A stretch of 64,000 nt of DNA from NCBI GenBank assembly GCA_963741405.1, contig CAVUHX010000007.1:62001-126000 (forward strand). Direction: 5' to 3'. The position numbers and the translations under genes are program-made. This document shows positions 35,665 through 44,348 of this stretch, piece by piece. The stretch's first letter is position 1, and each line of letters opens with the position of its first letter. This DNA is from Roseiarcus sp963741405. Its GTDB lineage: Bacteria; Pseudomonadota; Alphaproteobacteria; Rhizobiales; Beijerinckiaceae. A model generated the notes under the pieces. The model saw only the letters and a program-made list of their open reading frames with translations. It did no database searches and was not told where the DNA came from.

Positions 35665-36957
35665 CTATTCGATCGCTTCCGCGAGACGCTCCTTGCGCCG
35701 ACGGCGGGCGACAAGCCCGAGGCCGGTCAGGCCGGCGAGCATCATCACCCAGGTCGACGGTTCCGGGACGCCGTTCGGGGGCGGAATGATCGTTCCGCCG
35801 AGGATGCTGACGTCCCAGGCGGTCGCCAACGGGCCGTACCAGTATGCGTAGCCATTCCAGCTCCCGTCGCCGTTCTGGTTCTTCACCAGCCACTCATTGT
35901 AGTCCTGCCACCAGTTGCAGACGCCGCTGTCGGGTGCGTCGCCAGTTAAGCTGCTGCAGTCCGGCCCCGTCAGCAGATTTGTGATCGTGCCGGTGTCGTT
36001 CAGGCCGACCTGCAGTTCCAGCGCCTTGTAGTCGGCCCACATGGCGTAAGGCTGGCCGAAGTTTCCGTACCAGGTGCTGTTGGCGCCTTCCGTCCAGTTG
36101 TTGTTGAGAAAAGCGAGCGCCGCCTGAACCTGGGGGTCGGACGTGCCTTTGCCGAGGAAGTCAAGCCCGATCAGGAGGCTGCCGGTGTCCGACTGCTCGC
36201 AAAGGCCGCTTGCGGGTCCCTGATAGCAGCCCGACCCATTGGAGGCCTGATCAAACGCCAGCCAACTGGTCAGTCCTGTCTTCACGAAGCCCGGAACGGT
36301 GGCGCCCAGCGACTGGCCGTAGATCATCGACAGCACCGCCCACTGGGTGGTTGAGCCGTCCGAATCGCCCTGGCCGGGGAAATACCGCCAGCCGCCGATG
36401 CGGGTTGGGTCGATCGCATTCGCGGCGGTCGTCTGCCCGTAGGCGTACTCGTTGACGATTCCCTGCCCGATCTGCTTCCAGGTCATCCCCGCGAGCGGTC
36501 CGCTGGTCGTCGCGACGGCGCTGGGGTCGGCCGCGGCGTATTGGCCGATTGCCGAAGCGACAATGCCGGTGGTGTAGGTCGATTCGCCGGCGCCGTACCA
36601 ATAAACCCCGGTGCAAGTGCCCGAGCCGCAGACATTCTGGCCGTCACTTCGCACGCCCACCGTTGTGACGGACGCCGTGTTGAGCAGATAGCCTATGCCG
36701 TTGTTGACCGCAGCCTGATAGGCGGCTGTGTTCGTGCCCCAAAGGCTTTGCTGGCTCACGAAGGCGCCGACCGCAGCGCCGGTGGCGGCCTGCTCATAGC
36801 CGCCATAATTCCAGTAACCGCCCGCGGTCTGCGTGGTGGCCAGGTTAGCGAGACCTTTGTCGATCGCGTTCACGATGTCCGCATTCGACGCCGCAGAGGC
36901 CATTCCCGGCAGCGCCATCACGCCGAGAATCGTCCCCAACAATAAAGACCGACGCAT
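35665..36957 (-). CDS. Exported PEP-CTERM protein with prenyltransferase/terpene-cyclase-like repeats
   Basis: The 430-residue protein has a signal peptide (1-22, ending GMASA) and a C-terminal sorting tag (VPEPSTWVMMLAGLTGLGLV then RRRRK), the PEP-CTERM signal read by exosortase. Between them, repeats such as GGYWNYGGYEQAATGAAVGA, GGWRYFPGQGDSDGSTTQWA and NQNGDGSWNGYAYWYGPLAT resemble the alpha/alpha toroid QW-type repeats of squalene cyclases, but no cyclase DXDD motif is seen. It has several cysteines. ATG at 36957 is chosen because GGAGG lies 6 bases upstream. No exosortase gene is nearby. Function unknown; probably surface- or matrix-associated. Confidence 0.82.
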   Translation of the reverse strand: MRRSLLLGTILGVMALPGMASAASNADIVNAIDKGLANLATTQTAGGYWNYGGYEQAATGAAVGAFVSQQSLWGTNTAAYQAAVNNGIGYLLNTASVTTVGVRSDGQNVCGSGTCTGVYWYGAGESTYTTGIVASAIGQYAAADPSAVATTSGPLAGMTWKQIGQGIVNEYAYGQTTAANAIDPTRIGGWRYFPGQGDSDGSTTQWAVLSMIYGQSLGATVPGFVKTGLTSWLAFDQASNGSGCYQGPASGLCEQSDTGSLLIGLDFLGKGTSDPQVQAALAFLNNNWTEGANSTWYGNFGQPYAMWADYKALELQVGLNDTGTITNLLTGPDCSSLTGDAPDSGVCNWWQDYNEWLVKNQNGDGSWNGYAYWYGPLATAWDVSILGGTIIPPPNGVPEPSTWVMMLAGLTGLGLVARRRRKERLAEAIE

Positions 36958-37739
36958 TGCCATCCTCCGATCTCGGAGGCGGCCAGACCCCGTTGCCCCT
37001 TTTTGATCCGCCTGACGGAGCCCCACCTCCGCTTCCCACTGCGAGGATACCTTCTTCTCCCCACCGCGTGAATGTTTACCATTAGCAAATTGATACAATC
37101 AAGGCTCAACCCACTTTCGTGAGCGCGGCAAAATGCCGCTGCGGAAACGACGGCTCATTGCCGGAGTCGTCCCCTTCAATCCCCCGCTCCGGCGGCGTGC
37201 TCGGCCGCTCAAAGGGGGCACTTCGCGCTAATGTTGCGGCCTTATCGAGTTTCGAAGAACTTACAGATGGTTGGCTTACGACGGCGCCGTCTTCCGTCTG
37301 CGCGGGCGCTGGTCAGCGACTTTGTCTGGAGCCCTATTCGTCGGAGCCCCGGCCACCGGAAAACTGTTGCAATCCCGAATGCGGTTGCCTGAAAACGTCC
37401 ACAATCCAATCAGTTGCAAGCGGCGTGGCGCCAAACTTCTACCGCGGGCTCCAAAGTCCGAGAGATTTGTCCCGAGTCGCGCTTGAGCCATGCCCGCGAG
37501 GGAGAGCGATGCGCCAGGCCTTCGCGCGAGCCGGATTGACGCTCATCGGATTGTCGAGCGCCCCGCCTCCGATCACGCGGTTGCCCCCCGCCCGCAAACC
37601 TGCTATCCGCCGCGCCTTCACCCGTGGAAGAACGCCCGGTCGCCAGCCGGGGTTTCCGTTCGCACCACGAAACTGCAACCTGGCGTGAGCCTTCGGAGCC
37701 CAAAGCCCGGAGGGTCGCGCCCGTGCATGGAGCAGCCGC
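36958..37739. other. Long intergenic region upstream of rplK
   Basis: These 782 bases separate the divergent PEP-CTERM gene and rplK. An AT-rich patch at 37070-37105 contains TTGATACAATCAA (37090-37102) and may hold the leftward promoter of the PEP-CTERM gene. From about 37110 to 37739 the DNA is GC-rich and coding-like in composition, but I find no credible gene, tRNA, secE or nusG. It should contain the rplK promoter and leader. Confidence 0.5.
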
Positions 37740-38186
37740 ATGGCAAAGAAAATAACCGGCTACATCAAACTGCAAGTGCCGGCGGGAGCGGCCAATCCGT
37801 CGCCTCCGATCGGTCCCGCGCTTGGCCAGCGCGGCCTCAACATCATGGAGTTCTGCAAGGCCTTCAACGCGCGCACCGCGCAGATGGAGAAGGGCTCGCC
37901 GATCCCCGTCGTCATCACCGCCTATCAGGACCGCTCGTTCACCTTCGAGATGCGCCAGCCGCCGGTGACCTTCTGGCTCAAGAAGGCGGCCAACCTCAAG
38001 CTCGGCAAGAAGCCCGCTTCCGGCGCCAAGACGCCCGGCCGCGGCTTCGTCGGCAAGGTGACGAAAGAGCAGGTGCGCGAGATCGCGGAAAAGAAGATCG
38101 TCGACCTCAATTGCGAGTCGATCGAATCCGCGATGCGCATGATCGAAGGCTCCGCCCGTTCGATGGGCTTGCAGGTGGTGGAGTAA
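37740..38186 (+). CDS. rplK: 50S ribosomal protein L11
   Basis: L11 forms the GTPase-associated centre of the large subunit. The 148-residue protein shows ITGYIKLQVPAGAANPSPPI, GPALGQRGLNIMEFCKAFN and the RNA-binding C-terminal half with GRGFVGKVTKEQVREIA and ARSMGLQVVE. It is complete and undamaged. rplA follows after 5 bases. The usual upstream neighbours secE and nusG are absent from the preceding 780 bases. Confidence 0.98.
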   Translation: MAKKITGYIKLQVPAGAANPSPPIGPALGQRGLNIMEFCKAFNARTAQMEKGSPIPVVITAYQDRSFTFEMRQPPVTFWLKKAANLKLGKKPASGAKTPGRGFVGKVTKEQVREIAEKKIVDLNCESIESAMRMIEGSARSMGLQVVE

Positions 38187-38191
38187 GCCCC

Positions 38192-38905
38192 ATGTCCAAG
38201 CACGGCAAGCGAATCAAGAACGCCCGCGAGACGGTCGAACGCACCAGGCTCTACAAGCTCGACGAGGCGTTGAAGCTGGTCAAGTCGAACGCCAGGGCCA
38301 AGTTCGACGAGACGGTCGAACTGGCGCTGAACCTCGGCGTCGATCCGAAGCACGCCGACCAGATGGTCCGAGGCGTGGTCAACCTGCCGAACGGAACCGG
38401 GCGGACCCTGCGCGTCGCCGTTTTCGCCCGCGGGGCGAAGGCGGACGAAGCGCGCGAAGCCGGCGCCGACGTGGTCGGGGCGGAAGATCTCGTGGCCGCC
38501 GTCCAGGGCGGCACGATCGACTTCGACCGCTGCATCGCCACTCCGGACCTGATGCCGCTCGTCGGCCGTCTCGGCAAGGTGCTGGGTCCCCGCGGCCTGA
38601 TGCCGAACCCGAAGGTCGGCACGGTGACGATGGACGTCAAGGCGGCGGTCGCCGCCTCCAAAGGCGGCGCGGTCGAGTTCCGCGCCGAGAAGGCAGGCAT
38701 CGTGCAGGGCTCGGTCGGCAAGGCCTCGTTCGGCGAGGACAAGCTCGCCGAGAACATCAAGGCCTTCGTCGATGCGGTGAACAAGGCGAAGCCCGTCGGC
38801 GCCAAGGGCCACTACCTCCTGCACGCGGCGGTGTCCTCCACCATGGGCCCGGGCGTCAGGCTCGACCTCTCGACGCTGCAGACAGCGGTCTCGGTCGGCA
38901 CGTAA
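38192..38905 (+). CDS. rplA: 50S ribosomal protein L1
   Basis: L1 forms the mobile stalk near the tRNA exit site and represses its own operon. The 237-residue protein has FDETVELALNLGVDPKHADQ and RGVVNLPNGTGRT near the start and GPRGLMPNPKVGTVT in the middle, with the final TMGPGVRLD. Length fits. It follows rplK closely and is followed by a terminator, not by the expected rplJ-rplL-rpoB-rpoC genes. Confidence 0.98.
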   Translation: MSKHGKRIKNARETVERTRLYKLDEALKLVKSNARAKFDETVELALNLGVDPKHADQMVRGVVNLPNGTGRTLRVAVFARGAKADEAREAGADVVGAEDLVAAVQGGTIDFDRCIATPDLMPLVGRLGKVLGPRGLMPNPKVGTVTMDVKAAVAASKGGAVEFRAEKAGIVQGSVGKASFGEDKLAENIKAFVDAVNKAKPVGAKGHYLLHAAVSSTMGPGVRLDLSTLQTAVSVGT

Positions 38906-38929
38906 GCGAACTGGTCTGGACGAGAAATC

Positions 38930-38963
38930 GCGGCGGGTCTTCGCAAGAAGGCCCGCCGCATTT
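38930..38963 (+). terminator. Terminator after rplA
   Basis: GCGGCGGG at 38930-38937 pairs with CCCGCCGC at 38952-38959, with extra pairing of TCTT and AAGA inside the loop, and is followed by ATTTG. The T-tract is short, but the stem is strong. It lies 25 bases after the rplA stop and closes a two-gene rplKA unit. Confidence 0.7.
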
Positions 38964-39096
38964 GTCTCGGCGCGGGGTTTGACTACGACGAGAGAGCGGA
39001 AGTCGGTTTTCTTCAGACTATCAGCGGTTGCGCGGCAGTCGTTTCCCGCCGCCCTGGCCTAAGCTATGCTGGGCGGAAGAGACCTGGGAGAACGTC

Positions 39097-40662
39097 ATGG
39101 GCAAGCTGCACGAAGGCGGAACCGTCGGGTCCATGCTGATCACGGCGATCACGCGCTTCGCCGATCGGCCGGCCATCGCCGACAATCAGACCCGCTGGAC
39201 GTACCGCGAGCTCGGCGACGCGGCTGGACGCCTCGTCGCCCTGTTTCGCACGCTCGGCCTCAAGAAAGGCGACGGGATCGCCTTGCTGGCGACGAACCGG
39301 GTCGAAACCTGGGCGGTGGTGACCGCCGCGGCGGCGATGGGGCTGCGCTATACGCCGCTGCATCCGCTCGCGGCCGAAGACGACCAGGCCTTCATCGTCG
39401 ACGACGCCGAGGCTGCCGCCCTGATCGTGGAAGGCGCGAAATTCGCCGAGCGGGGCCGCGCCATCCAGGGGCGTGCTCCTCGCGTCCACCACCTGCTGTC
39501 GTTCGGGCCGATGGAAGGCGGCCGCGACCTCGTCGCCGAGATGACATCCGTCGAGCCCGCGCCGCTCGTGGACGAAGCCGACGCCGAGGCGATCTGCTGG
39601 CTCGCCTATACCGGCGGCACGACCGGGCGCTCGAAGGGCGTGATGATCGCGCACCGCTGCGTCGTCAACATGTCGGCGATCATCTTCTCCGACTGGGAGT
39701 GGCCGCAGGACATCCGCTATCTCGCGTCGACGCCGATCACCCACGCGGGCGGGGTCAACATCTTCCCGATCCTGCTGCGCGGCGGTTTCGTCCGCGTGCT
39801 GCCGGGTTTCGACATTGAGGCTTTCTGCCGAACGGTCGAGGCCGAGCGGATCAACACCGTCCTGCTCGTGCCGACGATGATCTATGCGCTGATCGACGCC
39901 AGGGAGGTTCGCGCCCGGTACGCCCTTTCCTCGCTCGAGATGATCATCTATGGCGCGGCGCCGATGTCGCCGGACCGCCTGCTCGAGGGCCTGTCGATCT
40001 TCGGCGCCGTCTTCGTGCAGTTTTACGGGCAGACCGAGGTCCCCCAATGCATCACGTCGCTGAGAAAGATCGACCATGATCCCGCCCGTCCCCGGCGGCT
40101 CGGCTCGTGCGGACGCCCGAATCCGCTGGTCGAGGTCAAACTGTTCGATTTCGACATGAACGAGGTCAAGGCCGGCGAACCGGGCGAGATCTGCGTGCGC
40201 GGCGCGTTGGCGATGAACGGCTACTGGAAGCGCCCCGACGCCACGGACGACACATTCCGCGGCGGCTGGCTGCACACGGGCGACGTCGCCGTGCAGGACG
40301 AGGACGGCTATTTTTATATCGTCGACCGCATCAAGGACATGATCATCTCGGGCGGCTTCAACATCTATCCGCGCGAAGTCGAAGATGCGCTGATGTCCCA
40401 CCCGGCGGTCGCCTCGGCGGCGGTGATCGGCGTGCCGGACGACAAGTGGGGTGAGGCGGTGAAGGCTTTCATCGTCTTGAAGCGCGGCGCCGAGGCCGAC
40501 TTCGAAGCGCTGCATGCGCATGTGAAGGCGAAGCGGGGCGGCCCCTGGGCGCCGAAAACCATCGATTTCGTCGGAGCGATCGCGGTGACGGGGCTGGGCA
40601 AGGTGGACAGGAAAGCGCTTCGCGCCCCGTACTGGCAAGGGCGGTCGCGCGGCGTCGCCTAG
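39097..40662 (+). CDS. AMP-forming acyl-CoA synthetase
   Basis: The 521-residue ANL-family enzyme has the phosphate loop YTGGTTGRSKGVM (about 168-180), IYGAAPMSPDRLL, the YGQTEVPQ motif, GWLHTGDVAVQDEDGYFYIVDR and a C-terminal lysine in VTGLGKVDRKALR. It activates a carboxylic acid to its CoA thioester by way of the acyl-AMP. The chain or ring type cannot be set, though the family often takes medium-chain or aromatic acids. GGGAG precedes the ATG. It is not close to the box genes and has no visible partners. Confidence 0.9.
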   Translation: MGKLHEGGTVGSMLITAITRFADRPAIADNQTRWTYRELGDAAGRLVALFRTLGLKKGDGIALLATNRVETWAVVTAAAAMGLRYTPLHPLAAEDDQAFIVDDAEAAALIVEGAKFAERGRAIQGRAPRVHHLLSFGPMEGGRDLVAEMTSVEPAPLVDEADAEAICWLAYTGGTTGRSKGVMIAHRCVVNMSAIIFSDWEWPQDIRYLASTPITHAGGVNIFPILLRGGFVRVLPGFDIEAFCRTVEAERINTVLLVPTMIYALIDAREVRARYALSSLEMIIYGAAPMSPDRLLEGLSIFGAVFVQFYGQTEVPQCITSLRKIDHDPARPRRLGSCGRPNPLVEVKLFDFDMNEVKAGEPGEICVRGALAMNGYWKRPDATDDTFRGGWLHTGDVAVQDEDGYFYIVDRIKDMIISGGFNIYPREVEDALMSHPAVASAAVIGVPDDKWGEAVKAFIVLKRGAEADFEALHAHVKAKRGGPWAPKTIDFVGAIAVTGLGKVDRKALRAPYWQGRSRGVA

Positions 40663-40714
40663 GTTGGTAAGAACCTGGAAGACGCTTTGGAGAAAGGCGT
40701 CCCACGATCCACCG

Positions 40715-40735
40715 GTTCCCGCTTTACGCGGGAAC
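40715..40735. repeat. Short palindromic repeat (GTTCCCGC-tttac-GCGGGAAC)
   Basis: Eight-base arms at 40715-40722 and 40728-40735 pair perfectly around a 5-base loop. This is a common dispersed intergenic palindrome of many Proteobacteria. It lies between the acyl-CoA synthetase gene and hrpB and may help terminate transcription of the former. Confidence 0.7.
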
Positions 40736-40804
40736 GACGGCCTGCTCCTTCGACGGGATCGACGGAACACTTGTCCCCGCCGGCGACCCTTGCGAAGGAA
40801 GCGC

Positions 40805-43312
40805 GTGGCTCATCCTCTCCCCATCGACGATGCTCTACCCGCCGTTCGGGCGGCGCTGAGCGCACGCACGCGCGCGGTGTTGGTCGCTCCGCCCGGCGCG
40901 GGCAAGACGACGCGCGTTCCGCTGGCGCTCCTCGAGGAGTCCTGGGCCGCGGGAAACAAACTCCTCGTTCTCGAGCCTCGCCGGCTGGCGGCGCGCGCCG
41001 CCGCGGCCCGGATGGCCGCGACGCTGGGCGAAAAGGTCGGCGAGACGGTGGGCCTGCGCGTGCGCCTGCAAAGCCTCGTCTCGGCCCGCACGCGCATCGA
41101 GGTCGTGACCGAAGGCGTATTCACCCGCATGATCCTCGATGATCCTTCGCTCGAAGGCGTCGCGGCGGTGCTGTTCGACGAGTTCCACGAACGTTCGCTC
41201 GACGCGGATCTCGGGCTCGCGCTGACGCTCGATGCGCAAGGCGCGCTACGCGAGGACCTGCGCCTCCTCGTCATGTCGGCGACGCTCGACGGCGGGCGCG
41301 TGGGCGCGCTGCTCGGCGACGCGCCGCTCATCGAGAGCGCGGGCCGCGCCTTTCCAGTGGCGACGCGTTATGTCGGGCGCGACCCGCGCGCGCGCATCGA
41401 GGACGAGGTCGCGCGCGTCGCGCTGGAGGCGCTGGCGAACGAGACCGGCTCGATGCTCGTCTTCCTGCCGGGGCAGGGCGAGATCCGCCGCGTCGCCGAA
41501 ATGCTCGAAGCGCGCATCCGGCGCCCCGACGTCGATGTCGCGCCGCTCTATGGCGCCCTCGATCAGCGTACGCAGGATCGCGCGGTCGAGCCCGCGCCGC
41601 CGGGACGGCGCAAGATCGTGCTCGCCACTTCGATCGCCGAGACATCGCTGACCATTGAGGGCGCGCGCGTGGTCGTCGACGGCGGCCTCATGCGCGTGCC
41701 GCGCTACGAGCCGGACGTCGGCCTCACCCGGCTCGAGACCGTGCGCGTCTCGCGCGCCAACGCCGACCAGCGGCGCGGACGCGCCGGGCGCGTCGAGCCG
41801 GGCGTGTGCTTCCGCCTGTGGGAGGAGGCGGCGAACGGCGGCCTCAAGCCCTATGCCGAGCCGGAAATCCTGTCGGCCGACCTGTCCGGCCTTGTGCTCG
41901 ACTGCGCCCTGTGGGGCGAGACCGATCCGGCGCGCCTCGCCTTCCTCGATCCGCCGCCGCGCGGAGCGCTGGCCGAAGCGCGCGCTCTTCTCGTTTCGAT
42001 CGGCGCGATCGACGGGGAGGGCCGCATCACCGAGGAAGGCCGTGCGGTTGCAGCCCTCGCGCTGCCACCGCGCCTCGCCCGCATGGCGGTCGACGCGGCG
42101 CGAGCGGGCGAAGCGCGGACGGCGTCGGAGGTCGCGGTCGTCCTGACCGAGCGCGGCCTCGGCGGCGACTCGGTCGATCTGACGGCCCGGCTCGAAGCCT
42201 TCCGCCGCGACCGCTCGCCACGGGCCGAGGACGCGCGGCGGCTGGCGCGCGGTCTGGCGCAGAGGGCGGAGGCCCTCACCCCCGACCCCTCTCCCGGAGG
42301 GAGAGGGGGGAATCGCGGCGCAAGCCGGCCGGATGAGGGTAAGCGCCAATCCCCCGGCGCCCTGCTCGCCGCCGCCTATCCCGACCGGATCGCCATGGCG
42401 CGGGGCAGGCGCGGCGAGTTCCTGATGGCGAATGGGCGGGCCGCTTCGCTCGAGCCGCACGAGGCGTTGGCCGGCGAGCCGTTTCTCGCGATCGGCGAGG
42501 TCGCGGGCCGGGCGGCTTCCGCGCGCATCCTGCTCGCGGCGCCGCTGACGTTTCCCGACGTCGAGGCTGTGGCGGGCGCGGCGATCGAATCCGTGGAGGA
42601 GCTTGCCTTCGACCGCGCCTCAGCCTCGCTGAGGTTCCGCCGCCGCCGGCGGCTCGGCGCGCTGGTCCTCGCCGAGCAGACGCTCGCGGTTCCGCAGGAC
42701 GAGAGGAGCGCGCACGCGCTGGCGCGTGGTGCGCTGGCGCTCGGGCTCGCGCGCCTGTCCTGGAGCAAGGCGCTCCGGCAATGGCGGGACCGCGTGCTGT
42801 TCCTGCGTCGCGCCGAGGGCGAGCCATGGCCGGATCTTTCGGACGGGCGGCTTGCCGAAGACCCCGACTGGCTCGCGCCCTTTCTCGTCGGGAAGACGCG
42901 CCTCGACGAGATCGGCGCGGACGATTTGTCCGAGGCGTTGCGCGCGAAGGTCCCGTGGGATCTCGCGCGTCGGCTCGACGAGGAAGCGCCGACCCATTTC
43001 CTGGCGCCGACCGGAACCGCCGCCGCGATCGACTACGAGGCCGACGGAGGCCCGACGATCGCGCTGCGCGTGCAGGAGCTGTTCGGGCTTGGCGAGCACC
43101 CGTCGGTCGTCGGCGGGCGCATTCCGCTGACCCTGCATCTCCTGTCGCCGGCGCACCGGCCGATCCAGATCACCCGCGATTTGCCGAATTTCTGGCGCGG
43201 CTCCTGGGCCGCGGTGCGTTCGGACCTGCGCGGCCGCTACCCGCGCCACTTCTGGCCGGAGGACCCGGCGAACGCCGCGCCGACCAGCCGGGCGAAGCCG
43301 CGCGGGACATGA
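40805..43312 (+). CDS. hrpB: ATP-dependent helicase HrpB
   Basis: This 835-residue DEAH-type helicase has motif I APPGAGKTTRVPLALLEE, motif II DEFHERSLDADLGLAL, motif III SATLDGG and motif VI QRRGRAGR. It also has the HrpB-specific C-terminal region with DYEADGGPTIALRVQELFGL and PIQITRDLPNFWRGSW. The cellular role of HrpB is still poorly known. AAGGAAG precedes the GTG at 40805. About 24 residues at roughly 490-513 (ALTPDPSPGGRGGNRG and on) come from a palindromic repeat inserted in frame. Confidence 0.95.
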   Translation: MAHPLPIDDALPAVRAALSARTRAVLVAPPGAGKTTRVPLALLEESWAAGNKLLVLEPRRLAARAAAARMAATLGEKVGETVGLRVRLQSLVSARTRIEVVTEGVFTRMILDDPSLEGVAAVLFDEFHERSLDADLGLALTLDAQGALREDLRLLVMSATLDGGRVGALLGDAPLIESAGRAFPVATRYVGRDPRARIEDEVARVALEALANETGSMLVFLPGQGEIRRVAEMLEARIRRPDVDVAPLYGALDQRTQDRAVEPAPPGRRKIVLATSIAETSLTIEGARVVVDGGLMRVPRYEPDVGLTRLETVRVSRANADQRRGRAGRVEPGVCFRLWEEAANGGLKPYAEPEILSADLSGLVLDCALWGETDPARLAFLDPPPRGALAEARALLVSIGAIDGEGRITEEGRAVAALALPPRLARMAVDAARAGEARTASEVAVVLTERGLGGDSVDLTARLEAFRRDRSPRAEDARRLARGLAQRAEALTPDPSPGGRGGNRGASRPDEGKRQSPGALLAAAYPDRIAMARGRRGEFLMANGRAASLEPHEALAGEPFLAIGEVAGRAASARILLAAPLTFPDVEAVAGAAIESVEELAFDRASASLRFRRRRRLGALVLAEQTLAVPQDERSAHALARGALALGLARLSWSKALRQWRDRVLFLRRAEGEPWPDLSDGRLAEDPDWLAPFLVGKTRLDEIGADDLSEALRAKVPWDLARRLDEEAPTHFLAPTGTAAAIDYEADGGPTIALRVQELFGLGEHPSVVGGRIPLTLHLLSPAHRPIQITRDLPNFWRGSWAAVRSDLRGRYPRHFWPEDPANAAPTSRAKPRGT
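42273..42340 (+). repeat. Palindromic repeat embedded in the hrpB reading frame
   Basis: CCCCTCTCCC at 42286-42295 pairs perfectly with GGGAGAGGGG at 42299-42308 around GGA. The flanks CCCTCACCC and GGATGAGGG belong to the same dispersed element, which usually lies between genes and reads TPDPSPxGRG when translated. Here it keeps the helicase frame open and adds about 24 residues between conserved segments. Confidence 0.85.
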
Positions 43313-43367
43313 ACTGCTGCGGGGCGCAGTCGTCAACCGCGCCCTACAAAAGCGCGCCCGTCTCGCC

Positions 43368-44279
43368 TCACGCGCCGTCGTCGACGGCATCGACGTATCT
43401 CCGCCAGTCGTGCGTCTCCCGGAACCCGAGGACCTCGCGCGCCTTGCGGTTCGACAGCGGGGCTTCGAACTCGCCCATCTCCCGGGTGACCGGGGTGTGG
43501 GGGCAGAGCATCTCGAGCGCTTCGCGGGTCGGCCGGTCGAGGGTGATCGTGTCGTTGGTCGCGTTGAAGACCTGAAAGCCGAGGCCGTCCTTTTCCAGGC
43601 AGAGGCGCACGATCTCGCCGAGGTCGCGCGCGTCGATGTAGCTCCAGGCGTTGCGCTTGCGCATCGCCGGGTCGGCGAGGAAGCGCCGGAACTGGCCGTA
43701 TTCGTGCGGCTCGATCACGTTGCCGATCCTGAGCGCATAGATGTCGGCGCCGTAGCGCACGGCGAAGGCGCGGGCGGTCTTCTCGTTGCAGACCTTCGAC
43801 AGGCCGTAGGAGTCCATCGGGTCGATGTCGTAGTCCTCTTCCAGCGGAAAGGAATGGAAGTCCTTGTCGCCCTCGGCGAAGCAGACGCCGTAAGTCGTCT
43901 CGCTCGAGGCGATCACGATCTTGCGCACCCCGAGCTTCACCGCCGCCTCGACGACGTTGTAGGTGCTCATCACGTTCTTCAGGAAGGTCGTGTTGTCGGG
44001 CTCGATCAGCACCCGCGGCACCGCCGCGAAATGCACCACCGCGTCCGGCGGACGCGGTGGCTTGCCCTCCTCGAAGCCGGCGAAGGTCGGATGGGTGGTC
44101 AGGGCGTTGAACGCCTGCGCGCCGTCGGTCAGATCCGCGATCAGGGTCGGGACGGCGGGCGTCTCGAGCGGCTTCAGATCGACGTTGAGCACCGAGTAGC
44201 CGTGAGCGACGAGATGGGCGACGGCGTGGCTGCCGGCCTTGCCGGAGCCGCCGGTGAAGACGATGCGCTTGCCGGACAT
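43368..44279 (-). CDS. NAD-dependent epimerase/dehydratase family protein
   Basis: The 303-residue extended SDR has the nucleotide-binding FTGGSGKAGSHAVAHL at the start, the catalytic triad region with SSETTYG and YGLSKVCNEK (Tyr and Lys present), and a sugar-type C-terminal domain with NAWSYIDARDLGEIV. The family includes UDP-glucose 4-epimerases and uronate dehydrogenases. The substrate is not set by the sequence I can see. It converges with hrpB and precedes nothing related. Confidence 0.88.
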   Translation of the reverse strand: MSGKRIVFTGGSGKAGSHAVAHLVAHGYSVLNVDLKPLETPAVPTLIADLTDGAQAFNALTTHPTFAGFEEGKPPRPPDAVVHFAAVPRVLIEPDNTTFLKNVMSTYNVVEAAVKLGVRKIVIASSETTYGVCFAEGDKDFHSFPLEEDYDIDPMDSYGLSKVCNEKTARAFAVRYGADIYALRIGNVIEPHEYGQFRRFLADPAMRKRNAWSYIDARDLGEIVRLCLEKDGLGFQVFNATNDTITLDRPTREALEMLCPHTPVTREMGEFEAPLSNRKAREVLGFRETHDWRRYVDAVDDGA

Positions 44280-44348
44280 TCTTTCAACCTCCGCGACAGG
44301 GAAGGCGCTGTCTTAGCCCGTCGCGGCCGGGCCCGTCGATATGCCGCT

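Noticed and set aside
37090..37102. TTGATACAATCAA as an FNR box
   Set aside because: The spacer is 3 bases, not 4, so it does not match the FNR/FixK consensus. It may be part of a promoter.
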